A stretch of DNA of 8,126 nucleotides from CAYSVN01 sp964434585 (GCA_964434585.1 CAYSVN010000055.1:1-8126), one strand, 5' to 3'. Shown: positions 1 through 6,163, counted from the stretch's first letter. The notes: generated by a model from the sequence alone, not told the origin. Made by a program: numbers and translations.

Positions 1-1157
1 CGGTTACGTTGCACCGTTTCAATAAGGTTAAAAATCTTCAACATACCGTCACGTGTTTTAGCGCTACATGGTAAAATAGGTACAAATTGGCAAAATGGTA
101 AGTAGCCTCTAATTTCCTTTTCACGGAATTCTCTGGTCTCTTTATCAATTAAATCAATTTTGTTTAATACAATAACAAGCCCTTTTCCCTCTTCTATAGC
201 TAAGGCTGCAATCCGTTTATCTTGGCGAGAAATTGTCTCAGTGCTATCAAGTACTAGTACGGCAATGTCAGACTCTTCTACCGCACGAATACTACGGAAA
301 TAGGCGAAGGTTTCTATGCCTTTATCCGTTGTCTTGCGCCTTTTAATACCTGCTGTATCAATAAAAACATATTCAGTATCATGATATTTTACATGGGCAT
401 CAATACTATCGCGAGTAGTGCCCGCAATGTCAGAAACAAGCAATGGTGATGTACTTCGCTGTTGTTCGTTCATCAATCCATTAATAAAAGAGCTTTTACC
501 AGCATTAGGCTTACCGATAACTGCAATTTTAGGCGTGCCAATAGATGCATGGTGTAATGCCTCAGTATGTTCCTCGTCAGCATTATCTTCAGAGCTGTCA
601 TCCTGAACAGAGTCGAAGGATGGTTTTTCAATAAAGTTTAAATCTCTTAATTGGTTAATAATAGTATCTTCTAAAAGTTCCACTCCTAAATTATGGGTAG
701 CAGAAACAGGTAGGATAGTATTTGTAAGTCCAAGACTATGGAATTGGGGTAATATTAACTCTGTACCATCAACATCATCACATTTAGTAATAGCCATAAC
801 AATCGGTACATGGCTACGTTTATGCTTACGAAGTAGATCAATAATTTCATGATCAGCTGCTGTTAAATCCTCCTTACTATTAAAGGTAAGAACAATAACA
901 TCTGCGTACTCAAGAGCAAGTAATGACTGCTGATGAACGTCATCCTCAAAGTCTTTATCATCAGTTCCACCACCCATACCACCAGTATCAACAAGTAAAT
1001 ATTCAATAGGTGCCTCTGTCATTTTATGGGCAATATGATCCCGTGTTGTACCAGCTACAGAGCTTTCAATTGCCTTTCTACGGCCAATCATCCGGTTAAA
1101 AAGAGTGCTTTTACCAGTATTAGGTCGGCCGACAATTGCAACAGTTGGAAGAGACAT
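1..1157 (-). CDS. der: Ribosome biogenesis GTPase Der (EngA), C-terminal part beyond the window
   Basis: Der is a cytoplasmic GTPase with two tandem G domains that helps mature the 50S ribosomal subunit. The 385 codons visible translate without interruption. Domain 1 shows GRPNTGKST (residues 10-18), TTRD (37-40), DTGG (57-60) and TKCD (124-127), which replaces the usual NKxD. Domain 2 shows GKPNAGKSS (215-223), TTRD (247-250), DTAGI (267-271), NKID (332-335) and SAK (365-367). Two G domains in one chain identify Der. The frame runs off the window at base 1, so the KH-like C-terminal domain (about 60-80 more residues in the family) is missing only because of the window edge. The acidic linker between the G domains (about 175-208) contains a short palindromic DNA repeat read in frame. 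The ATG at 1157 is preceded by TACACT 8 nt upstream and no Shine-Dalgarno. The gene is divergent from the RNase HI gene. Confidence 0.96.
   Translation of the reverse strand, partial: MSLPTVAIVGRPNTGKSTLFNRMIGRRKAIESSVAGTTRDHIAHKMTEAPIEYLLVDTGGMGGGTDDKDFEDDVHQQSLLALEYADVIVLTFNSKEDLTAADHEIIDLLRKHKRSHVPIVMAITKCDDVDGTELILPQFHSLGLTNTILPVSATHNLGVELLEDTIINQLRDLNFIEKPSFDSVQDDSSEDNADEEHTEALHHASIGTPKIAVIGKPNAGKSSFINGLMNEQQRSTSPLLVSDIAGTTRDSIDAHVKYHDTEYVFIDTAGIKRRKTTDKGIETFAYFRSIRAVEESDIAVLVLDSTETISRQDKRIAALAIEEGKGLVIVLNKIDLIDKETREFREKEIRGYLPFCQFVPILPCSAKTRDGMLKIFNLIETVQRN
599..622. repeat. 24-bp imperfect palindromic repeat inside der
   Basis: The element starts CATCCT and ends AGGATG, forming a 6-bp stem around a 12-base centre (gaacagagtcga). 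It closely resembles a short interspersed palindrome of the CATCCTGA...GTCGAAGGATG type that I recall as scattered in many unrelated bacterial genomes. Here it lies within an open reading frame and is read on the minus strand as part of PSFDSVQDD. It falls exactly in the variable linker between the two Der G domains, where extra residues are tolerable. That it is a mobile or repeated element is inference, since only one copy is visible in this window. Confidence 0.55.
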
Positions 1158-1165
1158 GAGCGGGT

Positions 1166-1171
1166 AGTGTA
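1166..1171 (-). promoter_or_regulatory. Candidate -10 hexamer of der
   Basis: On the minus strand the hexamer reads TACACT and ends 8 nt before the der ATG, so transcription would begin within about two bases of the start codon. No convincing -35 hexamer was found at 16-18 nt. The call rests on the same arrangement recurring at most other genes in the window. Confidence 0.45.
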
Positions 1172-1334
1172 GGGTAGTTGTAAGGTAAGTGCTAGTGAAG
1201 ATTAGTAAATAGTAAGTGGTAAGTAGCGTGTAGTGCAAATTATAAAATCAATGTCAGCTATCTACACTAATCACTACAACCTATTTACTACCCACTAAAA
1301 CAGAAAAAAACTACTCCATTGTGCAAATTTCAAC

Positions 1335-1340
1335 TACACT
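1335..1340 (+). promoter_or_regulatory. Candidate -10 hexamer of the RNase HI gene
   Basis: TACACT is followed by exactly six bases (acattt) and then the ATG at 1347, placing the predicted first transcribed base at the A of the start codon. No good -35 is visible and no Shine-Dalgarno precedes the ATG. Confidence 0.45.
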
Positions 1341-1346
1341 ACATTT

Positions 1347-1907
1347 ATGTTTTTACTAACCCCTGCCCTTATCCGTCGGCTAGAAGCACGTTTCCCAAAC
1401 GAGCAAGACCGAATTGCATTTATTAGTAGTGCCATCGAAAACGCACTTGATGACCAAGATGAAGCCTTGCCATTAGGAACTGTAGAAACCTCTCACGTCG
1501 GTGGGACGATACATTTATACAGTGATGGTGGTGCTAGGGGCAATCCTGGACCATCTGGCATTGGCGTAGTGTTAAAGGACCCATTAAACGATATAATACT
1601 GGGAGACTACAAAGAAGCAATTGGCCATGCCACCAATAACGAGGCTGAATACAAAGCGCTTATGAAAGGTCTAGAATTAGCTAAGCAATATTGCCCAAAT
1701 GAACTTATTTGCCATCTAGATAGCGAACTTATTGTCAAACAACTAAGCGGAGCCTACCGCGTAAAAACACCAACTCTAAAGCCATTGTTCGAGCAAGTTC
1801 AGCAATTAGTAGCCGGCTACAGTAATGTTTCATTTGTTCACATCCCTCGTGCAAGAAACTGGGAGGCAGATGCACTTGTAAACCAAGCATTAGACGCTTT
1901 AATGTAA
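1347..1907 (+). CDS. RNase HI-family ribonuclease with an N-terminal extension
   Basis: This 186-aa protein should cleave the RNA strand of RNA/DNA hybrids (for example primers and R-loops) using two metal ions in the cytoplasm. All four acidic catalytic positions are visible: D60 in YSDGGARGNPG, E99 in NNEAEY, D125 in LDSELIV and D175 in NWEADAL. H165 (VHIPR) occupies the place of the active-site histidine. The DGGARGNPG and HIPRxxNxEAD motifs place it in the RNase HI branch that resembles archaeal and actinobacterial enzymes rather than E. coli RnhA. The first 50 residues are not part of the RNase H fold; they hold a predicted helical segment (LIRRLEARFPNEQDRIAFI) and then an acidic stretch. 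They lack the aromatic signature I would expect of a hybrid-binding domain. The start is ATG, with TACACT six bases upstream. The vanW-type gene follows on the same strand after 60 bases with its own promoter candidate. Confidence 0.92.
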   Translation: MFLLTPALIRRLEARFPNEQDRIAFISSAIENALDDQDEALPLGTVETSHVGGTIHLYSDGGARGNPGPSGIGVVLKDPLNDIILGDYKEAIGHATNNEAEYKALMKGLELAKQYCPNELICHLDSELIVKQLSGAYRVKTPTLKPLFEQVQQLVAGYSNVSFVHIPRARNWEADALVNQALDALM

Positions 1908-1932
1908 TTGTATTCCAGACAACACCCTCCCC

Positions 1933-1961
1933 TTGCCCCAATCGCAAGAATCTGTGATACT
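1933..1961 (+). promoter_or_regulatory. Promoter of the VanW-family gene, predicted leaderless
   Basis: A -35 like TTGCCC (1933-1938, four of six consensus bases) is separated by 17 bases from GATACT (1956-1961). A TG one base upstream of the hexamer makes it an extended -10. Six bases (aaaaag) then separate it from GTG at 1968, so the first transcribed base should be the start codon itself. This is the main reason for preferring the GTG over the TTG at 1908. Confidence 0.6.
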
Positions 1962-1967
1962 AAAAAG

Positions 1968-3245
1968 GTGAAAAAATGGGTCATAATCACCGGTCTTTTA
2001 TTCCTGCCTTTTTCGACAAATGCAGCACCAGATACTATTACGTATCAGTATAAACATTTACGCTATACTGTTTCACCAGAAAATGAAGCTGGCTGGCGTG
2101 TGTTAGAAGAAGCTTGGTATGACGAAAACGAAACCATTGTAACACTACCGCAAGAATTTAGAGTGGATGGAGATAATATGCCAGAGTTGCCAGCCACTTG
2201 GGTACAAGCCAAGCGGTATCGTTGGGACAAAGAAGCTATTATAAAAACACTACAAGAAAAAATTATTGATGATTTTAACCGTGAAGCTGTTGATGTAACC
2301 ATTAGCCGCTCTGGTGGCATTATTAATTTTAGTACAGATGGAATGCTTGGTAGACACACAGATATTAATGTTTTGTACGACTTAACCCTAAGCGCCATTA
2401 ACCAGAATATTGATTGGATATTTATGCCTGTAACAGAAACACAGCCAGTAGTAACTGTAGAAGATGAAGAGTTAAAATCACTTGGAATTAAAGAAATTGT
2501 AACCGTAGGTGAAAGTGATTTTGCTGGATCTCCCGCTAACCGTAAACATAATATTGCTACTGGCCTGGCTAAATTTAACGGACACCTTATTAAACCCGGA
2601 GAAACCTTTAGTTTTAACACAGTGCTTGGGCCTGTAAATGGTGCTGCTGGCTACAAAAAAGAACTTGTTATTAAAGGCGAACGCACCGAACCAGACTATG
2701 GTGGGGGGCTTTGCCAAATTTCTACCACTGCTTACCGCGGGGCATGGGGTCACGGCTTCCCTATTGTAGACAGGCGAAACCATAGCTACAGCGTAAGTTA
2801 TTATGAACCGGTAGGAACCGATGCCACTATTTGGATAGGCAGCCAAGATGTTCGTTTTGAAAACGACACCCCGACTGCGCTACTAATGCAGACACAATAC
2901 ACCGAAGACGGCAAAGCTTATTACGTATACTATGGAACAAAAGACACACGAACAACCGACCTTATTGGACCATTTGTATGGGCGAAATCTGGACCACTAG
3001 CAGCAAAAACAATTTACAGCTCTGCACTACCGGTTGGAGCCAGTAGAACAGTAAGCCACCCTGTTAGTGGGCTAAAGGCAGCTTGGTTTAGAATTATTAA
3101 TAAAAAAGACGGCACAGAAATTGTCGAACCTTATTATTCTACCTACACTCCAAGGGGAACTATTATTGAGCGCGGTGGAGGAAATCCAAATACTACTCCA
3201 GAAGAGCCAGAAGTTGACCATACCGTTATGCCTGACTGGCTTTAA
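1968..3245 (+). CDS. Secreted VanW-family protein
   Basis: With the GTG start the protein has 425 aa. It opens with a typical signal peptide: KK, the hydrophobic stretch WVIITGLLFLPF and a likely cut near STNA/AP (residues 18-20), so it should act outside the membrane. Residues about 90-165 resemble the putative peptidoglycan-binding domain (PG_binding_4) that often precedes VanW. Residues about 190-325 are the VanW domain, with GETFSFN (211-217), LGPV (220-223) and the hallmark GGGLCQISTT (245-254). A tail of about 365-402 (FRIINKKDG ... YSTYTPRG) resembles the end of other VanW proteins, followed by an acidic, proline-rich end. The biochemical activity of VanW is not established; a role at the cell wall is inferred from the signal peptide and domain company. 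The frame extends to a TTG at 1908, but that would put 20 polar residues ahead of the signal peptide. Confidence 0.88.
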   Translation: MKKWVIITGLLFLPFSTNAAPDTITYQYKHLRYTVSPENEAGWRVLEEAWYDENETIVTLPQEFRVDGDNMPELPATWVQAKRYRWDKEAIIKTLQEKIIDDFNREAVDVTISRSGGIINFSTDGMLGRHTDINVLYDLTLSAINQNIDWIFMPVTETQPVVTVEDEELKSLGIKEIVTVGESDFAGSPANRKHNIATGLAKFNGHLIKPGETFSFNTVLGPVNGAAGYKKELVIKGERTEPDYGGGLCQISTTAYRGAWGHGFPIVDRRNHSYSVSYYEPVGTDATIWIGSQDVRFENDTPTALLMQTQYTEDGKAYYVYYGTKDTRTTDLIGPFVWAKSGPLAAKTIYSSALPVGASRTVSHPVSGLKAAWFRIINKKDGTEIVEPYYSTYTPRGTIIERGGGNPNTTPEEPEVDHTVMPDWL

Positions 3246-3273
3246 AAAAGGGCTAGATGTTTAAATGTCATGA

Positions 3274-3305
3274 GGTTTAGAGGAGTTTTCTTTGACCTCT
3301 AAACC
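3274..3305. terminator. Shared hairpin between convergent vanW-type and dihydrofolate reductase genes
   Basis: GGTTTAGAGG (3274-3283) and CCTCTAAACC (3296-3305) form a perfect 10-bp stem with a 12-base loop. The right arm contains the reductase stop codon (3299-3301). The position between convergent genes fits a bidirectional transcription end, but neither strand has a strong run of U directly after the stem. It is therefore a weak or non-classical terminator, or simply an mRNA 3'-end stabiliser. Confidence 0.55.
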
Positions 3306-3817
3306 CTTAACTTTTCGTAAACATTAAAACAATAATCATATTCATGTCGTTCATCTTTAGAGCATTGCTCTGTAGAAATAAGTTTCCATTTGCTTAAATC
3401 AACTTCTGGAAAAAATACATCTCCCTCTACTTCACAGTCTATATTGGTAATATAAAGCTTATCAATCACGTCCTCTTCTAAGGCAGACCTATAAACACCT
3501 TCTCCTCCAATAATAAATATTTCTTCAGGTGACTCTTGTTTTGCTGCAACAAAACCTTCAGTAAAACTGGAGCAAATTTCGCTTTCACACTTATAATCCT
3601 GATTACGCGTTAATACAATGTTCGTACGACCAGGCAAAGGCTTACCTATTCTATCAACAATGGATTCATACGTTTTACGGCCCATAATAACTGGGCAACC
3701 CATTGTTACTTTCTTAAAATTTTTAAGATCATTTGGTAAATACCATGGTAAATCTCCATCAAGGCCAATAACACGATTTCTACCCATGCCAACAATAAGT
3801 GAGATTGTAGTATTCAT
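3299..3817 (-). CDS. folA: Dihydrofolate reductase
   Basis: This enzyme reduces 7,8-dihydrofolate to tetrahydrofolate with NADPH in the cytoplasm, regenerating the cofactor spent by thymidylate synthase. The 172 aa show the whole family pattern: IGLDGDLPWYLPNDLKNF with P24-W25, the catalytic acid D30 and F34; MGRKTYESI (45-53); LPGRTN with R64, which binds the folate glutamate; and IIGGEGVY (102-109), the NADPH-contacting glycine pair. Length and order are those of ordinary bacterial chromosomal enzymes. Its ATG overlaps the thyA stop as TAATG, one base shared, and no Shine-Dalgarno is visible, so translation is probably coupled to thyA. The 3' end lies in a hairpin shared with the convergent gene. 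Confidence 0.95.
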   Translation of the reverse strand: MNTTISLIVGMGRNRVIGLDGDLPWYLPNDLKNFKKVTMGCPVIMGRKTYESIVDRIGKPLPGRTNIVLTRNQDYKCESEICSSFTEGFVAAKQESPEEIFIIGGEGVYRSALEEDVIDKLYITNIDCEVEGDVFFPEVDLSKWKLISTEQCSKDERHEYDYCFNVYEKLRV

Positions 3818-4746
3818 TATACGGCAATGGGAGCTTTAATAGGTTTATGCGATTGGTAATTCACCACTTCAATATCCTCAAATGTAAAATCATCAATGTC
3901 GGTAATATTTGGGTTCAATTTTACCTGGCAAAGCTCCATTGGTTCTCGGCTTAATTGTTTCTCTACTTGCTCTAAATGGTTTTTGTAAATATGAACATCA
4001 CCAAAGGTGTGAACAAACTCCCCAGGCTCAAGTCCAGTTACTTGTGCAATCATCATTAGCAACAAGCTATACGATGCGATATTAAATGGCACGCCCAAGA
4101 ATATATCCGCACTACGTTGGTATAATTGACAGCTAAGCTTGCCATCTACCACAATAAACTGAAACAGAGTGTGACATGGTGGCGGTGCGTGATGATGATT
4201 ATGAATAAGTTCTTGAATTTCACCAACATTCCAGCCAGAGATTAAAATACGGCGCGAAGTTGGGTCGTTTTTAATCATGTTAATAACGTTCTTAATTTGG
4301 TCAATTTCTTTACCATCTTTTGTTTCCCAGCGGCGCCATTGCTTACCATAAATTGGTCCAAGCTCACCCCATTTAGCAGCAAATTCGTCGTCTTCTTTTA
4401 TCTGTTCTACATACCAATCTAGCTTCTCTTGCCAGGACTCACTATAACGTTCTAGCTTATCTGCTAGACCATTTTCTTCTAAATAAATTTGGTATGACCA
4501 CTCGTTCCAAATTCTTACATTATTGCGTACTAAGTATTTAATATTTGTTTCCCCGCTTAAAAACCAAATAAGCTCATGAATAATCGCACGCATGTACACT
4601 TTTTTAGTGGTTAGTAATGGAAAACCCTTTGATAGATCAAAGCGCATTTGGCGTCCAAATGTAGAAATAGTCCCCGTACCCGTACGGTCTTCTTTATGGG
4701 TACCATTATCTAATATGTCCTGCATTAAATCTAAGTATTGTTTCAT
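3817..4746 (-). CDS. thyA: Thymidylate synthase ThyA
   Basis: ThyA methylates dUMP to dTMP using 5,10-methylenetetrahydrofolate and releases dihydrofolate, which the downstream reductase recycles. The 309-aa chain carries R21 in the dUMP-phosphate motif DRTGTGT, LIWFLSGETN (59-68), R165-R166, the catalytic C191 in PPPCHTLFQF, QRSADIFLGVPFN (210-222) and HIY (252-254). It ends in the family-like APIAV. It is longer than the 264-aa E. coli form partly because of a segment at about 85-125 found in the longer ThyA class. A further six-residue, histidine-rich insertion (IHNHHH, 181-186) lies between WNVGEI and the catalytic cysteine. The ATG lies 32 bases after the stop of the upstream 194-aa gene on the same strand. 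A TATGCT six bases before the ATG may give it an extra promoter. Confidence 0.96.
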   Translation of the reverse strand: MKQYLDLMQDILDNGTHKEDRTGTGTISTFGRQMRFDLSKGFPLLTTKKVYMRAIIHELIWFLSGETNIKYLVRNNVRIWNEWSYQIYLEENGLADKLERYSESWQEKLDWYVEQIKEDDEFAAKWGELGPIYGKQWRRWETKDGKEIDQIKNVINMIKNDPTSRRILISGWNVGEIQELIHNHHHAPPPCHTLFQFIVVDGKLSCQLYQRSADIFLGVPFNIASYSLLLMMIAQVTGLEPGEFVHTFGDVHIYKNHLEQVEKQLSREPMELCQVKLNPNITDIDDFTFEDIEVVNYQSHKPIKAPIAV

Positions 4747-4752
4747 ACTTGC

Positions 4753-4758
4753 AGCATA
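4753..4758 (-). promoter_or_regulatory. Possible -10 hexamer of thyA
   Basis: On the minus strand TATGCT ends six bases before the thyA ATG, the same spacing as at other starts here. A TTGACT overlaps the stop codon of the upstream gene but is 22 bases away, too far for a normal -35. The thyA gene may therefore be read mainly from the promoter at 5371-5399. Confidence 0.3.
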
Positions 4759-4778
4759 TCAAATTTAAACCTTAACCT

Positions 4779-5363
4779 CTAGTCAACATCTAATTGTTGT
4801 AAATAACGGCTTAAAATCTTTTTAACATTACGCTGCGCCCCCAAGGCAACACTAGCTTTTGTCGCTAAAGATGTTTCTAATGTTTCATCAACATGGGCAG
4901 CACCAACATCAGACAAGGCTTGATGATACTCAAATAAAGAATTAACAAAAGAAGCATACGCAGTTTCTATTGTGTCAATCTCTAAAAGAGAAATAGGGAA
5001 TTTCTCGATTTTATCTTTCCGAAATCTTCTTGGAGTTTTAACTTCTCTGGTAAGGTCAAATACATTAGTTACTAAATCAACATCATCAGATAAACGAGAA
5101 ATCATAAACATCTTACCCACTTCATATCTAGTATGATCTTGATAACGCTTTCGGCGAACTTGGTTCATTGTATCTACGGCCGTAGATAAATTAATCCGGG
5201 TTACCGCACTTTGGCGTTCTGTTTCATCTGGAGGCAAAAGAACATCAACAATGCGCTTGTCACCATCTACAGTTGTTCGGATTGGCATTGTTTTAACCAT
5301 GCCAATCGCTTTAACACCAAAGCCATCAACCTCATAATTTTTAAAATGTTTTGTTTTATCCAT
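4779..5363 (-). CDS. Uncharacterised 194-aa protein upstream of thyA
   Basis: I do not recognise this protein. It has no signal peptide, no membrane segment and no cysteine, so it is probably a soluble cytoplasmic protein. The first 60 residues look like beta strands with acidic turns. Two basic clusters (RRKR at 70-73 and RRFRKDK at 112-118) could contact nucleic acid or phosphate. The last 65 residues (about 128-192) look helical, with LFEYHQAL and NVKKILSRYLQQL. It is a convincing gene: a long clean frame, a good promoter directly in front of its ATG (TTGACG, 17 bases, TATTTT, 7 bases) and only 32 bases to thyA. It may therefore be co-transcribed with thyA and the reductase; whether it relates to folate or DNA metabolism is only guilt by association. 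It is divergent from the putative metallopeptidase gene, with overlapping promoters. Confidence 0.8.
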   Translation of the reverse strand: MDKTKHFKNYEVDGFGVKAIGMVKTMPIRTTVDGDKRIVDVLLPPDETERQSAVTRINLSTAVDTMNQVRRKRYQDHTRYEVGKMFMISRLSDDVDLVTNVFDLTREVKTPRRFRKDKIEKFPISLLEIDTIETAYASFVNSLFEYHQALSDVGAAHVDETLETSLATKASVALGAQRNVKKILSRYLQQLDVD

Positions 5364-5370
5364 AGGCCAT

Positions 5371-5399
5371 AAAATACTACTTTACATTACTTTCGTCAA
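5371..5399 (-). promoter_or_regulatory. Promoter of the 194-aa gene (and probably thyA-folA)
   Basis: On the minus strand TTGACG (5394-5399) and TATTTT (5371-5376) are spaced by 17 bases, and the -10 ends seven bases before the ATG at 5363. This is one of the best sigma70-type promoters in the window and again predicts an RNA with essentially no leader. It overlaps the promoter of the divergent gene. Confidence 0.65.
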
Positions 5400-5408
5400 G
5401 TGTATAAT
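5381..5408 (+). promoter_or_regulatory. Promoter of the 241-aa gene
   Basis: TTTACA (5381-5386) and a perfect TATAAT (5403-5408) are spaced by 16 bases, giving a predicted start near 5415 and a leader of about 23 bases without a Shine-Dalgarno. A second hexamer, TACAAT (5423-5428), ends nine bases before the ATG and could give an almost leaderless RNA. The -35 lies within the spacer of the opposing promoter, so polymerase could probably occupy only one at a time. Confidence 0.6.
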
Positions 5409-5413
5409 CAAGT
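5396..5413. repeat. TCAAGT direct repeat flanking the -10 of the 241-aa gene
   Basis: TCAAGT occurs at 5396-5401 and 5408-5413, separated by gtataa, a 12-base period. The left copy covers most of the -35 of the minus-strand promoter and the right copy abuts the TATAAT of the plus-strand promoter. This placement would suit a regulator controlling both genes, but a chance repeat of six bases cannot be excluded. Confidence 0.3.
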
Positions 5414-5437
5414 CTTACCCACTACAATCTATAAGTA

Positions 5438-6163
5438 ATGAATACATTACAACTTGAAACCAATTATCGAGAGCTCAGCGAGTCTCAAAATCTTGAATCC
5501 ATCATTCATGAAAAAGTAACAGACGAAGGTATTCAAACGGTATCAGAACTACGCGACCATGTAACTGGTCGTTTTTTTGAATCATTTAACAATAACAATG
5601 GTGCTCTCTCTGAAGCATTACCAAATGATGAACATGAAAAATTAAGAACTTGGCAATCATACCTCGATAATTACCAAGGGTCTGATCTCATAGAAGATCT
5701 TTCGCAGCATCATGCAGCTGGACTTGTAGAAAAAGCAACTAACACGAAGAAAATCGATAATGATGCCTTTGAATTAGATGCAGCAATAAATCAAAGAGCA
5801 TACCGCTTAAGAGTGGATGCGCATGAAAAAGTTCACCTAAAACAAGCTAAAGACTATAACCTTGGAGGCGTTACCTATTACCAAGGCAATCAACGATATC
5901 ACATTGCTCTAATCGATTTAATTGAAGGACATGCAATTATTATGTCAAACCAACCAGATGAAGACCTAGTACCTGAGTATGTTGGACATAAGCTACATAC
6001 ATTGCACTTTTTAAGAGCTGCAAACATTAATATGGCTGAGTTTAACCGCATCATGAAATCTGGAGACCTTTTAACAGCACAAGAACATATAACGCAAGAA
6101 CATGTGGCAAAGCAAAGAATACAGGGTATTCAAAGTGATACCGGTGATCAAATAAAAGGCTAA
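5438..6163 (+). CDS. Uncharacterised 241-aa protein with an HExxH...E zincin-like pattern
   Basis: I do not recognise a named family. Residues 128-135 read AHEKVHLK, an HExxH motif (H129, E130, H133) in a predicted helix. Thirty residues on comes LIDLIEGHAI with E163, matching the EG(x)A element that supplies the third zinc ligand in many gluzincin-type metallopeptidases. After that, YVGHKLHTLHFL (181-192) resembles the Y..G..F...L helix that often follows in such proteins. The first 110 residues are acidic, rich in Asn and Glu, and look helical. There is no signal peptide, membrane segment or cysteine, so it would act in the cytoplasm. Peptidase activity is inference from motif spacing only. 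It is divergent from the 194-aa gene, sharing a 74-base promoter region, and overlaps mnmA tail to tail by four bases. The ATG at 5438 is the only reasonable start. Confidence 0.78.
   Translation: MNTLQLETNYRELSESQNLESIIHEKVTDEGIQTVSELRDHVTGRFFESFNNNNGALSEALPNDEHEKLRTWQSYLDNYQGSDLIEDLSQHHAAGLVEKATNTKKIDNDAFELDAAINQRAYRLRVDAHEKVHLKQAKDYNLGGVTYYQGNQRYHIALIDLIEGHAIIMSNQPDEDLVPEYVGHKLHTLHFLRAANINMAEFNRIMKSGDLLTAQEHITQEHVAKQRIQGIQSDTGDQIKG

Larger units (their letters stand above)
1158..1346. repeat. Divergent der/RNase HI intergenic region with degenerate TAGT/ACTA repeats and an inverted repeat
   Basis: This 189-base gap is built largely of variants of tagtg/gtaag on its left side and of their complement (ctact/cacta) on its right side. 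TAGTAAATAG at 1203-1212 is exactly complementary to CTATTTACTA at 1281-1290. Inside that pair, GTAGTG at 1230-1235 is complementary to CACTAC at 1272-1277, so the region could fold as a long interrupted hairpin. GTGCAAATT also occurs twice in direct orientation (1233-1241 and 1321-1329). The two gene-proximal TACACT hexamers sit in the same actac-type sequence. I see no gene, tRNA or riboswitch here. Confidence 0.6.

Noticed and set aside
1158..1346. CRISPR array or tRNA in the repeat-rich intergenic region
   Set aside because: The repeats are short, degenerate and irregularly spaced, and no cloverleaf or TTCGA-type T-loop was found.
1908..1967. TTG at 1908 as the VanW-family start
   Set aside because: It would place 20 polar residues before a clean signal peptide, while GTG 1968 begins the signal peptide and has a well-placed promoter.
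2063..2846. Long open frames on the minus strand opposite the VanW-family gene
   Set aside because: They overlap a gene with clear domain motifs and have low-complexity, serine-rich translations without family features, so they are antisense shadows.
4779..6163. Toxin-antitoxin or defence pair formed by the 194-aa and 241-aa genes
   Set aside because: They are divergent rather than co-directional, and neither shows a known toxin, antitoxin or defence motif; only shared regulation can be suggested.
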